From Leeia aquatica (GTDB lineage Bacteria > Pseudomonadota > Gammaproteobacteria > Burkholderiales > Leeiaceae), in assembly GCF_012641365.1 (NCBI RefSeq), contig NZ_JABAIM010000002.1:186001-250000 (forward strand): 64,000 nucleotides of DNA, read 5' to 3'. The notes under the pieces were generated by a model. The model did not search any database. It was given only the letters and a program-made list of their open reading frames with translations, and was not told the DNA's origin. The position numbers and the translations under genes were made by a program. Positions 18,354 to 27,061 of the stretch are shown piece after piece. Position 1 is the stretch's first letter; each line of letters starts with the position of its first letter.

Positions 18354-19094
18354 ATGCGACAGCTGACCATCCTGCTGTGTCTCTGGTACATCCCCCTGAC
18401 AGCCTGGTGCGAACCGCACCTGACGGCCCGTTTTGCCGCCAGCGAGTGGGCCCCCTATATGGGTGCACATCTGCCACAGCAAGGCCGCGCCGTGGCGACG
18501 GTGCGCGCAGCATTTGCCCGCAATGGCATCCAGTTGCAAGTCGATTTCTACCCTTGGGCGCGCACCATCGCCCTGGCGCGTGCGGCACCATATGATGGCT
18601 ATCTGGTGGAGTACGACGATGCAATGCTGCGCAAGGAATGGCTCTACTCTTTGCCCGTGGCCTACAGCCCGCTGGGGTTGGCAGAACGGGTGGCCAATCC
18701 GGTGGTCTGGACACGGCTGGAAGACCTGGCGGCCCAGCGTAAAACGATTGGGGTGGTACAAGGCTATGTCAATACGCCGGAGCTGGACCGCCTGATTGCA
18801 CAAGGTACGCTCAATAGTGACCGCAGCGCAGATGACCTGACCCTGCTGCACAAGCTCGCCGCTGGACGGGTGGATGTCGCGGTCATGGATGCCCAAGTGT
18901 TCGAGTATCTGCTCCTCACCCAAAGTACACTACGCGCCCATGCCCACCAGCTGCGCCTGCAGCCCCGTTTGCTGGAACAAAAAGCCCTCTATGTGGTGTT
19001 CCGTAAAACACCGCGCGGCCAATGGCTACTCAACCAGTTCAATCAAGGGCTGCGTGCAGTGGGGAATATTGCAGCCCCCAAGCCCCCTGCCTGA
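18354..19094 (+). CDS. Periplasmic solute-binding protein (family 3), orphan
   Basis: A 246-residue exported protein with a signal peptide (MRQLTILLCLWYIPLTAWC) and a type II periplasmic-binding fold: SEWAPYMGAH, PWARTIALARAAPYDGYLV, and RSADDLTLLHKLAAGRVDVAVMD in the second lobe are the pattern of HisJ/GlnH-like proteins and of a proteobacterial group without a transporter. No permease or ATPase gene adjoins it, so it may feed a distant transporter or signal. ATG 18354 has only a weak GAG upstream. Its stop is 4 nt from the stop of the convergent GDYXXLXY gene. Confidence 0.8.
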   Translation: MRQLTILLCLWYIPLTAWCEPHLTARFAASEWAPYMGAHLPQQGRAVATVRAAFARNGIQLQVDFYPWARTIALARAAPYDGYLVEYDDAMLRKEWLYSLPVAYSPLGLAERVANPVVWTRLEDLAAQRKTIGVVQGYVNTPELDRLIAQGTLNSDRSADDLTLLHKLAAGRVDVAVMDAQVFEYLLLTQSTLRAHAHQLRLQPRLLEQKALYVVFRKTPRGQWLLNQFNQGLRAVGNIAAPKPPA

Positions 19095-19098
19095 ACCT

Positions 19099-19683
19099 TC
19101 ACGGCAGAATGGGCTTGTGCTGCTCATCCTGCAAGCCTGTCAGCAAACTGCGGCCATCCTCACCCACCCGCAGTACCGCAAAACGAGCCTTGGCGAAGCG
19201 CTCGCCTTCACCCTCCTGAAAGAACCAGGCTTCGCTTGGCAAGGCGGGCCGGTCCCACGACCAGCGGGTACGCCATTTGAAACTCAAATAGAACTCACCG
19301 GCCCGCAAGGGCTTGCCATCTTCCAGCCGCTGCAGGCGCGCTACCCCGCCAGGGTCGGCTTTGAGCACCATACGACTCTGCTCGGGGTGCTCTATTTCGG
19401 GCAGCACGGCATCCGGGTTCTTTTGCCGTGCTGCTTCACGCACAGCATCCTCTTTCTGCCGTAGCTGATCCCCCAGCTGCTGCGCCACCTCGTAATCCAG
19501 CGCCATGTAGTCGCCCTGCATCAGGGAGCGTGGATCCACCGGCGCCAGCGCCAGCACCACCACCCGTCCTTGGTGCAACAAGCCCTCATTGCGCCCGATC
19601 AGCCCGGCAAAGGCCAGCAGTGGCAGCAGCAACCCCGCCAGAAACAAGCTGCGCTGCCGTGGCAATCGTTCAGACCATTTCAT
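19099..19683 (-). CDS. GDYXXLXY-domain protein
   Basis: A 194-residue protein with one N-terminal membrane segment (about residues 14-32, LFLAGLLLPLLAFAGLIG) and the name-giving motif GDYMALDY near residue 57, preceded by DPRSLMQ. The family is found next to DUF4401 and DUF2157 membrane proteins, as here; function unknown. ATG 19683 has AAGGAG 6 nt upstream and overlaps the DUF4401 gene by 14 nt. An alternative start nine codons upstream lacks this site. Gene order DUF2157, DUF4401, GDYXXLXY implies a membrane complex (inference). Confidence 0.85.
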   Translation of the reverse strand: MKWSERLPRQRSLFLAGLLLPLLAFAGLIGRNEGLLHQGRVVVLALAPVDPRSLMQGDYMALDYEVAQQLGDQLRQKEDAVREAARQKNPDAVLPEIEHPEQSRMVLKADPGGVARLQRLEDGKPLRAGEFYLSFKWRTRWSWDRPALPSEAWFFQEGEGERFAKARFAVLRVGEDGRSLLTGLQDEQHKPILP

Positions 19684-20800
19684 GGCTGTCTCCTTGTTTG
19701 TGCTGTACACGGCGACGCCAGCCGTACCAAACCAGCATCAGGCTGCCGCTGACCATCAGCAGGATGGACTTGTGCAGCAAGGTCCAGCCCAGGTTGAAGT
19801 AGAAATAGCCAAAGCCAGCGACCACACACAGCACACCGATGCCCAGCAGACGACGGTCACCATGCTCCATCCCCATCAGCAATACCAGCAGCCCCACACC
19901 CAGCATGGGCGACAATACGGCGGTTGGCAGGAAGAGCAGCAAGGGTGCCAGTGCAGCCAGGGGCACCTCTTCCTGTTTCAAGAGGCGCCGCCCCAGCCAC
20001 AGCAGCAATGGCAGAGCAAACACCAGACTCTGCGCATTCCACCAGGTGCGCAGCTCATCCCCCTGCCCTGACCACTGATGAGCAGTAGACTGCACCATGG
20101 CCTGCAGGATGACGGCACCGAGCAGGGCCCAGAAGAACGGACGCAGCCAGTGCCGCCAGCCCCGTACCAGTGCAGCGTCGTTGAAGCGGAAGCATAGCCA
20201 GAGAGCGAGACACTCCAGCAGGTTTCGCAGGGTTTGCGGGATGGAGAGCACATCCCACACTTGCCGACTGCCATCCTCCGGATCCCAACCGTAGCGTAGC
20301 GAGGTCCACACCAGCACCTCAATGGCCGCCAGCATGGCCACCGCCGCCAGAAAGCGGGCAAACGCATTGGCCCCGATCACGTAATACGCAGCCGCAATCA
20401 CCAGTCCATACAGGGCGGCAACCTTTTCCTTATCCTCCCAACCGATATTCAGTCTGGAAAACAGGCCAAACCACAAGCAGCTTCCGCCCGCTACAAACAG
20501 TGGTACAGCAATGTGCTCAAGAAACACGGCTCGCTGCTTGACTCGCATCAGCGCCCAGCCGGCTACCGTGTACATCACGCCAAAGGCGATAAAGCTGCCC
20601 GGTGAACCCTCGCCACCATTGGCAAACAGCAGGAGACTGGTGAAGATGATCACCAGAATGGCCGAAACCCAGGCCGCAACCAGCAGTAGGGCATCCAGAT
20701 ACCAAGGCAGCTCACGCTGGGTTTCGGGTGGCAATTCTGCCGGCAGCCGCCCTTCCCTTTGCAGCACCTGCAGGACTTCAGACACACTGAGCGTGCTCAT
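19670..20800 (-). CDS. DUF4401 multi-pass membrane protein
   Basis: 376 residues with a short soluble N-terminus (LSVSEVLQVLQREGRLPAEL) followed by about nine or ten hydrophobic segments (for example LLLVAAWVSAILVIIFTSLL and LLLFLPTAVLSPMLGVGLLV). Recognised as DUF4401 by its layout and partners; no enzymatic motif is seen. Start and stop overlap both neighbours (4 nt with DUF2157, 14 nt with GDYXXLXY), so the three are co-translated. Confidence 0.82.
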   Translation of the reverse strand: MSTLSVSEVLQVLQREGRLPAELPPETQRELPWYLDALLLVAAWVSAILVIIFTSLLLFANGGEGSPGSFIAFGVMYTVAGWALMRVKQRAVFLEHIAVPLFVAGGSCLWFGLFSRLNIGWEDKEKVAALYGLVIAAAYYVIGANAFARFLAAVAMLAAIEVLVWTSLRYGWDPEDGSRQVWDVLSIPQTLRNLLECLALWLCFRFNDAALVRGWRHWLRPFFWALLGAVILQAMVQSTAHQWSGQGDELRTWWNAQSLVFALPLLLWLGRRLLKQEEVPLAALAPLLLFLPTAVLSPMLGVGLLVLLMGMEHGDRRLLGIGVLCVVAGFGYFYFNLGWTLLHKSILLMVSGSLMLVWYGWRRRVQHKQGDSHEMV

Positions 20801-21807
20801 GCTGCCCCCTCCTGTTCAGACCATTGCCCATGCCACTGCCGCAGCAGCTTCACCACACCGATACTCATGGCAATACTGAGCAGTGCAAGGATCAGCCAGG
20901 TACCGGTATCGCTCATGCGCATGCGCGAACCCACACCGATCAGGATGGCCCCTCCCGCCGCAAACACCGGTAGAGTCACCATGAACAGCTCTTTGCGGCG
21001 GTAATAGAGCGCGAAGCCGCCTCCCAGCCACAGCAGGCTGGGCAGCAAGGTGATGGTTCCCTGCAGCACGCCGACACCATCATGCCAGCCACCGTGCTCC
21101 ATCCAGAAGTAATTGCGCCAGTCCCCGACCACCGACCAGAGCGCAAGGGTACATTGCCAAGCAATACCCGCGCCAAGCAGGCGCGGCACCACCCGATGCT
21201 GCCAGTGCGGCAGATGGCCACGCCAGCGCTCCCAGCTCAGTAGCGCTAGCGTGTGCAGCAACAGCATGGGCATATTGATGGCATGCATGGAAAAGGCACT
21301 GTTGCTGTACAGGCTTTGCCATAGCCACAGAGACAATGAGAGGATGCACAGCCACAGTAGCCACAAGGGCTGAAAGCGTGCCAGCAGTGTCCAGGGCAAA
21401 CCCAATACAGCCCATAGGGCAAACAGTTGCCAGGGGTCGGCACCGGTCTGATACACCTGCCCCACCACCGCAGCCACCACCCCAATCATCACCACCGCGG
21501 CAAACAGTGACCACTGCCCACGCGCTTGCTCCCATGGGCTGATCAAGCTGACCCCGGCCGCCAGTACCAGCCCGGTCAACACCAGGGCCAGTTTGGCCCA
21601 GCCCGGCAGGGCATTCCAGTTCCAGGCAAAGAAACTGACAATGCCGGACAGCAGCATCAGTACTCCGCCGACCAGCAACAACAGATCCGATTGCTTGCGC
21701 CAGACCGGCGGCGTGGGTCGTAACCCGGCCATCCGCAAGGCTCGCTGAAAGCCAGACGCATCCAGCAGTCCCTGCGCTGCCAGCTGTCTGAGTCGATGAT
21801 CACTCAT
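20797..21807 (-). CDS. DUF2157 multi-pass membrane protein
   Basis: First gene of the three-gene membrane operon. 336 residues: a cytoplasmic N-terminus (SDHRLRQLAAQGLLDASGF, the DUF2157 segment), then around ten membrane helices with few charged residues. The start is ATG 21807 with GGAG 6 nt upstream; further upstream codons are unconserved. The stop overlaps the DUF4401 start as ATGA. A terminator for the preceding binding-protein gene lies just upstream. Function unknown. Confidence 0.82.
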   Translation of the reverse strand: MSDHRLRQLAAQGLLDASGFQRALRMAGLRPTPPVWRKQSDLLLLVGGVLMLLSGIVSFFAWNWNALPGWAKLALVLTGLVLAAGVSLISPWEQARGQWSLFAAVVMIGVVAAVVGQVYQTGADPWQLFALWAVLGLPWTLLARFQPLWLLWLCILSLSLWLWQSLYSNSAFSMHAINMPMLLLHTLALLSWERWRGHLPHWQHRVVPRLLGAGIAWQCTLALWSVVGDWRNYFWMEHGGWHDGVGVLQGTITLLPSLLWLGGGFALYYRRKELFMVTLPVFAAGGAILIGVGSRMRMSDTGTWLILALLSIAMSIGVVKLLRQWHGQWSEQEGAA

Positions 21808-21878
21808 GGGAGTCTCCATGCCGGACAATGCGGGCATCATAACCCGCTTGCCCAGCCACGGAAACGTCAAGCGTACAA

Positions 21879-21909
21879 GTATTGAAAAATGAACCCGGCA
21901 GTCACCGGG
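21879..21909 (-). terminator. Intrinsic terminator of the HAAT-family binding-protein gene
   Basis: On the minus strand CCCGG and CCGGG (21894-21898 and 21905-21909) form a 5-bp stem with a 6-nt loop, followed by TTCATTTTTC. It lies 34 nt after the stop at 21943. Confidence 0.7.
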
Positions 21910-21942
21910 GACAACACTGCCCCCTTTGGACAGGGCCTGCGG

Positions 21943-23166
21943 CTAGCTGGACTGTTTCAGCAGCGCGCAGCCGCTCTTCTCCACCGGGCGGAAGGCCCTG
22001 TCTCCCTTGATGGTCCGCATCACCTTCAGCAAGTCCCAGTCGCTCTTGGACTCGGAAGGCCGCTTCACCTGTACATAGTACATGTCATGAATCATGCGGC
22101 CATCCTCGCGGATGCGCCCAGCCTTGGCAAAGAAGTCATTGATTGGCGTGGATTTCATTTTGGCCATCACGGTATCGGCCTCATCGGTCCCCGTATCACG
22201 TACCGCGTTCAGATAATGGGTAACGGCTGAGTACACCCCAGCCTGGTTCTGATTGGGCATGCTGCCAAATTTTTTGTAGAACCGCTGCGCCCAGGCCCGG
22301 GTTTCCGGGTTCATGTCCCAATAGAAGGCGGTGGTATAGCGCATGCCTTGTGCCGCATCCAGACCGAGTGCGCGAATATCGGACTCATATACCACCACGC
22401 CGATGAACTCTTGCCCTTTCTCAGCCAGACCAAAATCCTTGGCCTGGCGCATGGCATTGACAAAGTCACCACCTGCATTGGCCAACACCAGCTCTTTGGC
22501 ACCCTTGGCTTGCACCTCCAGCAGTGGCCCGGTCATGTCGGCCTGCCCAGGCTCGTGCTTGACACTGCCAAGGAATTTGCCGCCGGACTGCTTGATCAGC
22601 GCCAGGCCATCCAGCATGTCGCCGGTCAGCGGGCTGGCCTTGCCGTAATCCACCATCAGGATGGCCCAGCTATCAGCTCCGTCCACCGAGGCCTCTCGGA
22701 TCGACGTGGTGATCAGCGCATAGGCATCCATCGCGTAGTGAATGCCATATCGAGTGCAAGCTCGGTTGGTCAGCTGGCTGGTGGTAGCCCCCGTGGTCAT
22801 GGTGATCTTGCGCTGGGTGGCGGCGTAGCGTTGTACTTCCAGCGCTACTTCGGAATTCATCAGGTCGGTGACCATGTCAACTTCGCCGCCTTCCATCCAG
22901 CCTTTGGCGATGCGTACCGCTTCTTCCGGCTCGTTACGATGGTCCGCAGAGACCAGCTGGATGGGCTTGCCCAGCACCTTGCCACCAAAGTCGGCAATCG
23001 CCATCTGTGCCGCGGCAACGGTACCTTTACCCCCAACCTGGGCGTAGATGCCGTTCATGTCGGTCAGTACGCCTATCTTGACCACGTTGTCGGAAATACC
23101 AGTCGCTGCCTGGGCGAAAGACGCAGTCAGGCAAGCCACCGCCAGCAGGCGGGGGGTGAAAGTCAT
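21943..23166 (-). CDS. ABC transporter substrate-binding protein (branched-chain/amide family), orphan
   Basis: A 407-residue periplasmic type I binding protein of the HAAT family. A signal peptide (MTFTPRLLAVACLTASFAQA, cleaved near AQA) is followed by VVKIGVLTDMNGIYAQVGG, the usual first strand and ligand loop, and later SADHRNEPEEAVRIAK and MTTGATTSQLTNRAC. No permease or ATPase lies nearby, so the ligand cannot be assigned (amino acid, amide or aromatic compound). ATG 23166 has AGGAG about 7 nt upstream. The 300-nt upstream region holds a palindrome. Confidence 0.88.
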   Translation of the reverse strand: MTFTPRLLAVACLTASFAQAATGISDNVVKIGVLTDMNGIYAQVGGKGTVAAAQMAIADFGGKVLGKPIQLVSADHRNEPEEAVRIAKGWMEGGEVDMVTDLMNSEVALEVQRYAATQRKITMTTGATTSQLTNRACTRYGIHYAMDAYALITTSIREASVDGADSWAILMVDYGKASPLTGDMLDGLALIKQSGGKFLGSVKHEPGQADMTGPLLEVQAKGAKELVLANAGGDFVNAMRQAKDFGLAEKGQEFIGVVVYESDIRALGLDAAQGMRYTTAFYWDMNPETRAWAQRFYKKFGSMPNQNQAGVYSAVTHYLNAVRDTGTDEADTVMAKMKSTPINDFFAKAGRIREDGRMIHDMYYVQVKRPSESKSDWDLLKVMRTIKGDRAFRPVEKSGCALLKQSS

Positions 23167-23466
23167 GGTGTTCTCCTGTCTCTCTTCGGAAAGCACCCGT
23201 CAGTTCATGCTGTCGGGTCTGTAGTTTTTGGTGCAGTTGTTATTGAACTTCAGTTCACTGCTTTGTGTATTTTGAATTAATATTCACGCAGTTACAACCG
23301 GTCTGCAGTATGCAAAAGGACAGGTGTCTTAAAACCGGCTTACCGTCTCGTGAACAAAGAGGGCGTAATGCGAAAACTGCAGAGAAAGTGGCGTTATCTC
23401 GGGGTCACAGCGCGTGCCAAGATCGGCGCTTTACCACAGTGCAGTCACACCACAAGCTAATCTGCA
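23167..23466. other. Intergenic region with operator-like palindrome
   Basis: This 300-nt gap separates dinG-like and binding-protein genes, both on the minus strand. TGAAC-TTCA-GTTCA (23244-23257) is a clean inverted repeat about 80 nt before the binding-protein start. A possible minus-strand TTGTAA (-35) with CAAAAT 17 nt on lies just upstream of it. I see no gene and no terminator for the helicase mRNA here. Confidence 0.45.
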
Positions 23467-25407
23467 TTAAAGCTGGGGCAAGCGCTCGACCAGGAAGGAC
23501 ACCGCGGCTTCCCGCTGACGACTGCGCCGCATGGGCGGCAAGCTGCGCCAGATACGCTTGCCGTAGGGTTTGTCGATCAATCGGGGGTCACAGATCATCA
23601 ACACCCCATGATCGGTTTCGGTACGGATCAAGCGCCCGGCACCTTGTTTGAGGGTGATCACAGCATTCGGCAACTGATGGTGGATGAAGGGGTTGAGTCC
23701 CTGCTTCTGCAGATGTTCAATCCGTGCCGCCAGCACCGGGTCATCCGGTGCGGCAAACGGCAAGCGGTCGATCACTACCAGCGTGAGGGCATCACCAGCT
23801 ACGTCCACCCCTTCCCAGAAACTCTGGCTGGCCACCAGAATGGCGTGCGGCTCCTGCCGGAAGCGCTCCAGCAACTCAGTGCGCGATGCCTCCCCTTGCA
23901 ACAGCAAGGGATAGCTCAAATCGGCACCCGCCAGCCGGATACTCAATAACTCGTGGGCTTCACGCATGGCGCGCAAGCTGGTAAACAGCAGAAAAGCACG
24001 CCCCTGGCTGGCCGCCACCAAGGGAAAGGCCGCCTCCACCACTGCGCGGGTATAGCCCGGCGCGTTCGGCTCCGGCATGCCTTCCGGCACATACAGCAAG
24101 GCTTGCTCGCCATAGGCAAACGGGCTGTCCCAGCTCTGGCTGGTAGCTTCATACAGCCCCATTTCATTGCAGTAATGGTTGAAGTCACCACCGACCGACA
24201 AGGTCGCCGAAGTAAAAACCCAGCTGCGCACCCCTTGCTTGAGCTGACGGTTGAACAGGCTGGCAATCGACAACGGTGTGCTGTGCATCTGGAAGCCGTG
24301 CTGGGTGAGCTCCAGCCAGCGGATCAAGGTACCTTCCGTCAGGTTCTGCCAGGCATCAAACAACTGCAGCAGCATATCGGCACGCTCGGCGCAGCGCTTC
24401 AGCTCTTCTGCGCGGGCGGCCTGGCTATCGAGCAGTTCCTTCAGTTCCTGCAAGGCACGCCCCACCTCCTCCAGCTGCTGCACGAACGCGTCGTTTGCCA
24501 ATACCTCTTGCTGCGACAGGCGCGCCACCTCCATGCGGAAAGTCAAACGCAGGTCACGCACAGCTTTGTCCAGCACCTGAGCCGCTTCCGGCAGTACCGC
24601 AAAATCACGTGCGTGCAACAGCGCCTCGATACGGCTGTCACGCGACAGTTCAATCAGCTGGCTGGATGACAAGGTATCGCCAAAAAACTGGGTGGCCACT
24701 TCCGGCAGCTGATGCGCCTCATCAAACACCACGGTATTACAGTTCGGCAACAACTCGGCCACACCGCCATCGCGCAGGGCCAGATCGGCAAAGAACAGGT
24801 GGTGGTTCACCACCACCACGTCCGACTGCATCGCCTCACGGCGTGCTTTCATCACGAAACAGGCTTCGTAGTCTTCGCACTCCTGGCCGAGGCAATTGTC
24901 GCGGGTCGAGGTCACCGCGGACCACACCGGGGCAGACTCTGGCACGCTGCCCAGCTCACTGCGGTCACCGCTCTGGCTGACTTCAGCAAAACGGATGATC
25001 TTCGGCAGCATGGCCGCATCTTCGCGTGACGCAAAGCGCCCCTGTTCCTGCGCGCGCTTCAGGTGATAGAGACAGACATAGTTGGCGCGCCCTTTGAGCA
25101 GTGCAATGCGGGCCGGACTTTTCAGCGCAGCACGCACCGTAGGCAGGTCGCGCAGGAACAGCTGGTCCTGCAGGGTCTTGGTGCCGGTGGAGATTACCAC
25201 CTTGCCACCGGAGAGCAAGGCAGGTACCAGGTAGGCCAGTGTCTTGCCAGTGCCGGTGCCAGCCTCTGCCACCAAAACCCGGTTTTCGCGGATGGTCGCT
25301 TCAATGGCAGCAGCCATCTCCTGCTGTGCCTCGCGCGCCCGGAAACCGGGTATCGCCTTGGCCAGCGGGCCATCCTCTGCAAAGGCATCAATCAGGGTCA
25401 ACGGCAC
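23467..25407 (-). CDS. ATP-dependent DNA helicase, DinG/YoaA family
   Basis: XPD-like iron-sulfur superfamily 2 helicase acting in DNA repair and R-loop or fork processing. Walker A is AEAGTGTGKT (residues 47-56), the DEAH box is at 229-232 (FDEAHQLPE), and the 4Fe-4S cysteines are Cys112, 172, 177 and 183. Later motifs include SQSFWEGVDV and QGAGRLIRTETD (motif VI). With 646 residues and this start it resembles YoaA more than DinG, but I cannot separate them surely. The start is GTG 25407; no upstream ATG fits. It is divergent from the methyltransferase gene, 65 nt away. Confidence 0.92.
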   Translation of the reverse strand: MPLTLIDAFAEDGPLAKAIPGFRAREAQQEMAAAIEATIRENRVLVAEAGTGTGKTLAYLVPALLSGGKVVISTGTKTLQDQLFLRDLPTVRAALKSPARIALLKGRANYVCLYHLKRAQEQGRFASREDAAMLPKIIRFAEVSQSGDRSELGSVPESAPVWSAVTSTRDNCLGQECEDYEACFVMKARREAMQSDVVVVNHHLFFADLALRDGGVAELLPNCNTVVFDEAHQLPEVATQFFGDTLSSSQLIELSRDSRIEALLHARDFAVLPEAAQVLDKAVRDLRLTFRMEVARLSQQEVLANDAFVQQLEEVGRALQELKELLDSQAARAEELKRCAERADMLLQLFDAWQNLTEGTLIRWLELTQHGFQMHSTPLSIASLFNRQLKQGVRSWVFTSATLSVGGDFNHYCNEMGLYEATSQSWDSPFAYGEQALLYVPEGMPEPNAPGYTRAVVEAAFPLVAASQGRAFLLFTSLRAMREAHELLSIRLAGADLSYPLLLQGEASRTELLERFRQEPHAILVASQSFWEGVDVAGDALTLVVIDRLPFAAPDDPVLAARIEHLQKQGLNPFIHHQLPNAVITLKQGAGRLIRTETDHGVLMICDPRLIDKPYGKRIWRSLPPMRRSRQREAAVSFLVERLPQL

Positions 25408-25472
25408 GGGGGTGACATTTCAAAGCTGGGGGGTGCATCATACCGCATCTTGCCACCCGACCGGACCCCCTT

Positions 25473-26057
25473 ATGCCGCAGGACAGCAGCCAGGCCGACT
25501 TTTGGAACAGCCGCTATCAAAATGGCGTCACCCCATGGAATGCGGGCGGCATTCCACATGAAATTGCCGAGTTCGCTCATCAGCACGAGCGGGGGCGAGT
25601 GCTGATTCCCGGCTGCGGGCATGGCCACGAGGTGCAGGCATTGGCTCAGGGCGGCCATCAGGTTACCGCCATTGATTTCAGCCCGGATGCCGTCGCTGCA
25701 GCACAAGCGGTGCTCGGCCCCTTGGCAGACTGTGTCCATCAGGCGGATTTCTTTGCATTGAATGACCCGCAGGGTTATGACTGGATTTACGAACGGGCTT
25801 TCCTGTGCGCACTGCCGCGCAGTCGCTGGTCTGACTGGGGACGTGGCATGCAAACCTTGCTGAAGCCGGGTGGCTATCTGGCAGGCTATTTTTTCCTGGC
25901 CGACAAACCCCATGGCCCGCCCTTTGGTACAGATGAGGCCACAGTACAGCAGCTACTCGGCCCCGGCTTTGAGCGACTGGCATGTGCGCAAGCCCGCTAC
26001 AGCCTGCCGGTTTTCTCTGGCCAGGAGTACTGGATGATCTGGCGACGCTGTGCGTAA
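25473..26057 (+). CDS. TPMT-family SAM-dependent methyltransferase
   Basis: 194 residues. The opening DFWNSRYQNGVTPWNAGGIP is the thiopurine S-methyltransferase signature, followed by the SAM-binding loop VLIPGCGHGHEVQAL and VTAIDFSPDA. The substrate is not evident; bacterial members methylate thiols, selenium or tellurium compounds, or thiocyanate. No signal peptide. A DHH phosphoesterase follows 71 nt downstream. Start ATG 25473; the upstream site is weak. Confidence 0.9.
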   Translation: MPQDSSQADFWNSRYQNGVTPWNAGGIPHEIAEFAHQHERGRVLIPGCGHGHEVQALAQGGHQVTAIDFSPDAVAAAQAVLGPLADCVHQADFFALNDPQGYDWIYERAFLCALPRSRWSDWGRGMQTLLKPGGYLAGYFFLADKPHGPPFGTDEATVQQLLGPGFERLACAQARYSLPVFSGQEYWMIWRRCA

Positions 26058-26128
26058 AGTCACTGGCGGAGCCGGGGTTCAGGGTTTACGCTGTAAGAAG
26101 CCCTTGCTTTTCCTGTATGGAGTTACCC

Positions 26129-27061
26129 ATGTCTGCACAGAAGTTTCGCCTGGTTACCCGTAGCGACTTTGACGGGCTGGTTTGCGCGGTCCTGATGAAC
26201 GAACTGGAGCTGATTGATGACATCCTGTTCGTCCACCCCAAGGACATGCAGGATGGCAAGGTGGCCATTACCGGCCATGACATCACCACCAACCTGCCCT
26301 ACGTGGCAGCAGCACACTTGGCGTTTGACCACCACCATTCGGAGACCATCCGCAATGAAGGTGAGCGCAAGAACCACATCATTCACCCAGATGCTCCTTC
26401 CGCTGCGCGGGTGGTGTATGACTATTACGGCGGCAAGCAGCGCTTCCCGCACGTCAGCGATGAGATGATGGAAGCCGTCGACAAAGCTGACTCGGCGCGT
26501 TTCAGCAAGGAAGAGGTGCTCAATCCGGAAGGATGGGTACTGCTTAACTATCTGATGGACGCTCGCACCGGGCTGGGCCGCTTCCGTCAGTTCCGCATTT
26601 CCAACTATGCGCTGATGATGGATTTGATCCGCTACTGCCGCGACCACGGCATTGAGGACATCCTCAAACTGCCGGACGTGGTAGAGCGCATCGAGCTATA
26701 CCGTGAGCACGAAGCCAAAGCCAAGGCGCAGATTCTCAATTGCAGCAAGGTGTATCAGAATCTGGTGGTGCTGGACCTGCGTGATGAAGACACCATTTAT
26801 GCGGCAAACCGCTTCCTGATCTATGCCCTCTTCCCGCAGTGCAATATTTCCATCCACGTGATGTGGGGACGGGACAAGCAGAACACCGTGCTGGCCACCG
26901 GCAAGTCCATCCTCAACCGCAGCTCGCAAACCAATATTGGCGAGCTGATGCTGCGCTATGGCGGCGGTGGGCATGAGAATGCCGGTACTTGCCAGGTCGA
27001 GAATCACGAGGCCAATGCCGTGCTCAGTGCATTGACCAGCAAGATCAATCAGGACGGCTGA
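26129..27061 (+). CDS. DHH/DHHA1-family phosphoesterase
   Basis: 310 residues of the DHH superfamily (exopolyphosphatase/NrnA-like). Motifs: TRSDFDGLVCA (DxD metal site) near residue 10, FDHHHSE near 65 (DHH), and GGGGHENAGT near 280 (GGGHxxA of DHHA1). Likely substrates are short nucleic-acid or phosphate chains; this is family knowledge, not visible specificity. ATG 26129 has GGAG 8 nt upstream. Its TGA is immediately followed by the reversed stop codon of fliI, with no base between. Confidence 0.88.
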   Translation: MSAQKFRLVTRSDFDGLVCAVLMNELELIDDILFVHPKDMQDGKVAITGHDITTNLPYVAAAHLAFDHHHSETIRNEGERKNHIIHPDAPSAARVVYDYYGGKQRFPHVSDEMMEAVDKADSARFSKEEVLNPEGWVLLNYLMDARTGLGRFRQFRISNYALMMDLIRYCRDHGIEDILKLPDVVERIELYREHEAKAKAQILNCSKVYQNLVVLDLRDEDTIYAANRFLIYALFPQCNISIHVMWGRDKQNTVLATGKSILNRSSQTNIGELMLRYGGGGHENAGTCQVENHEANAVLSALTSKINQDG

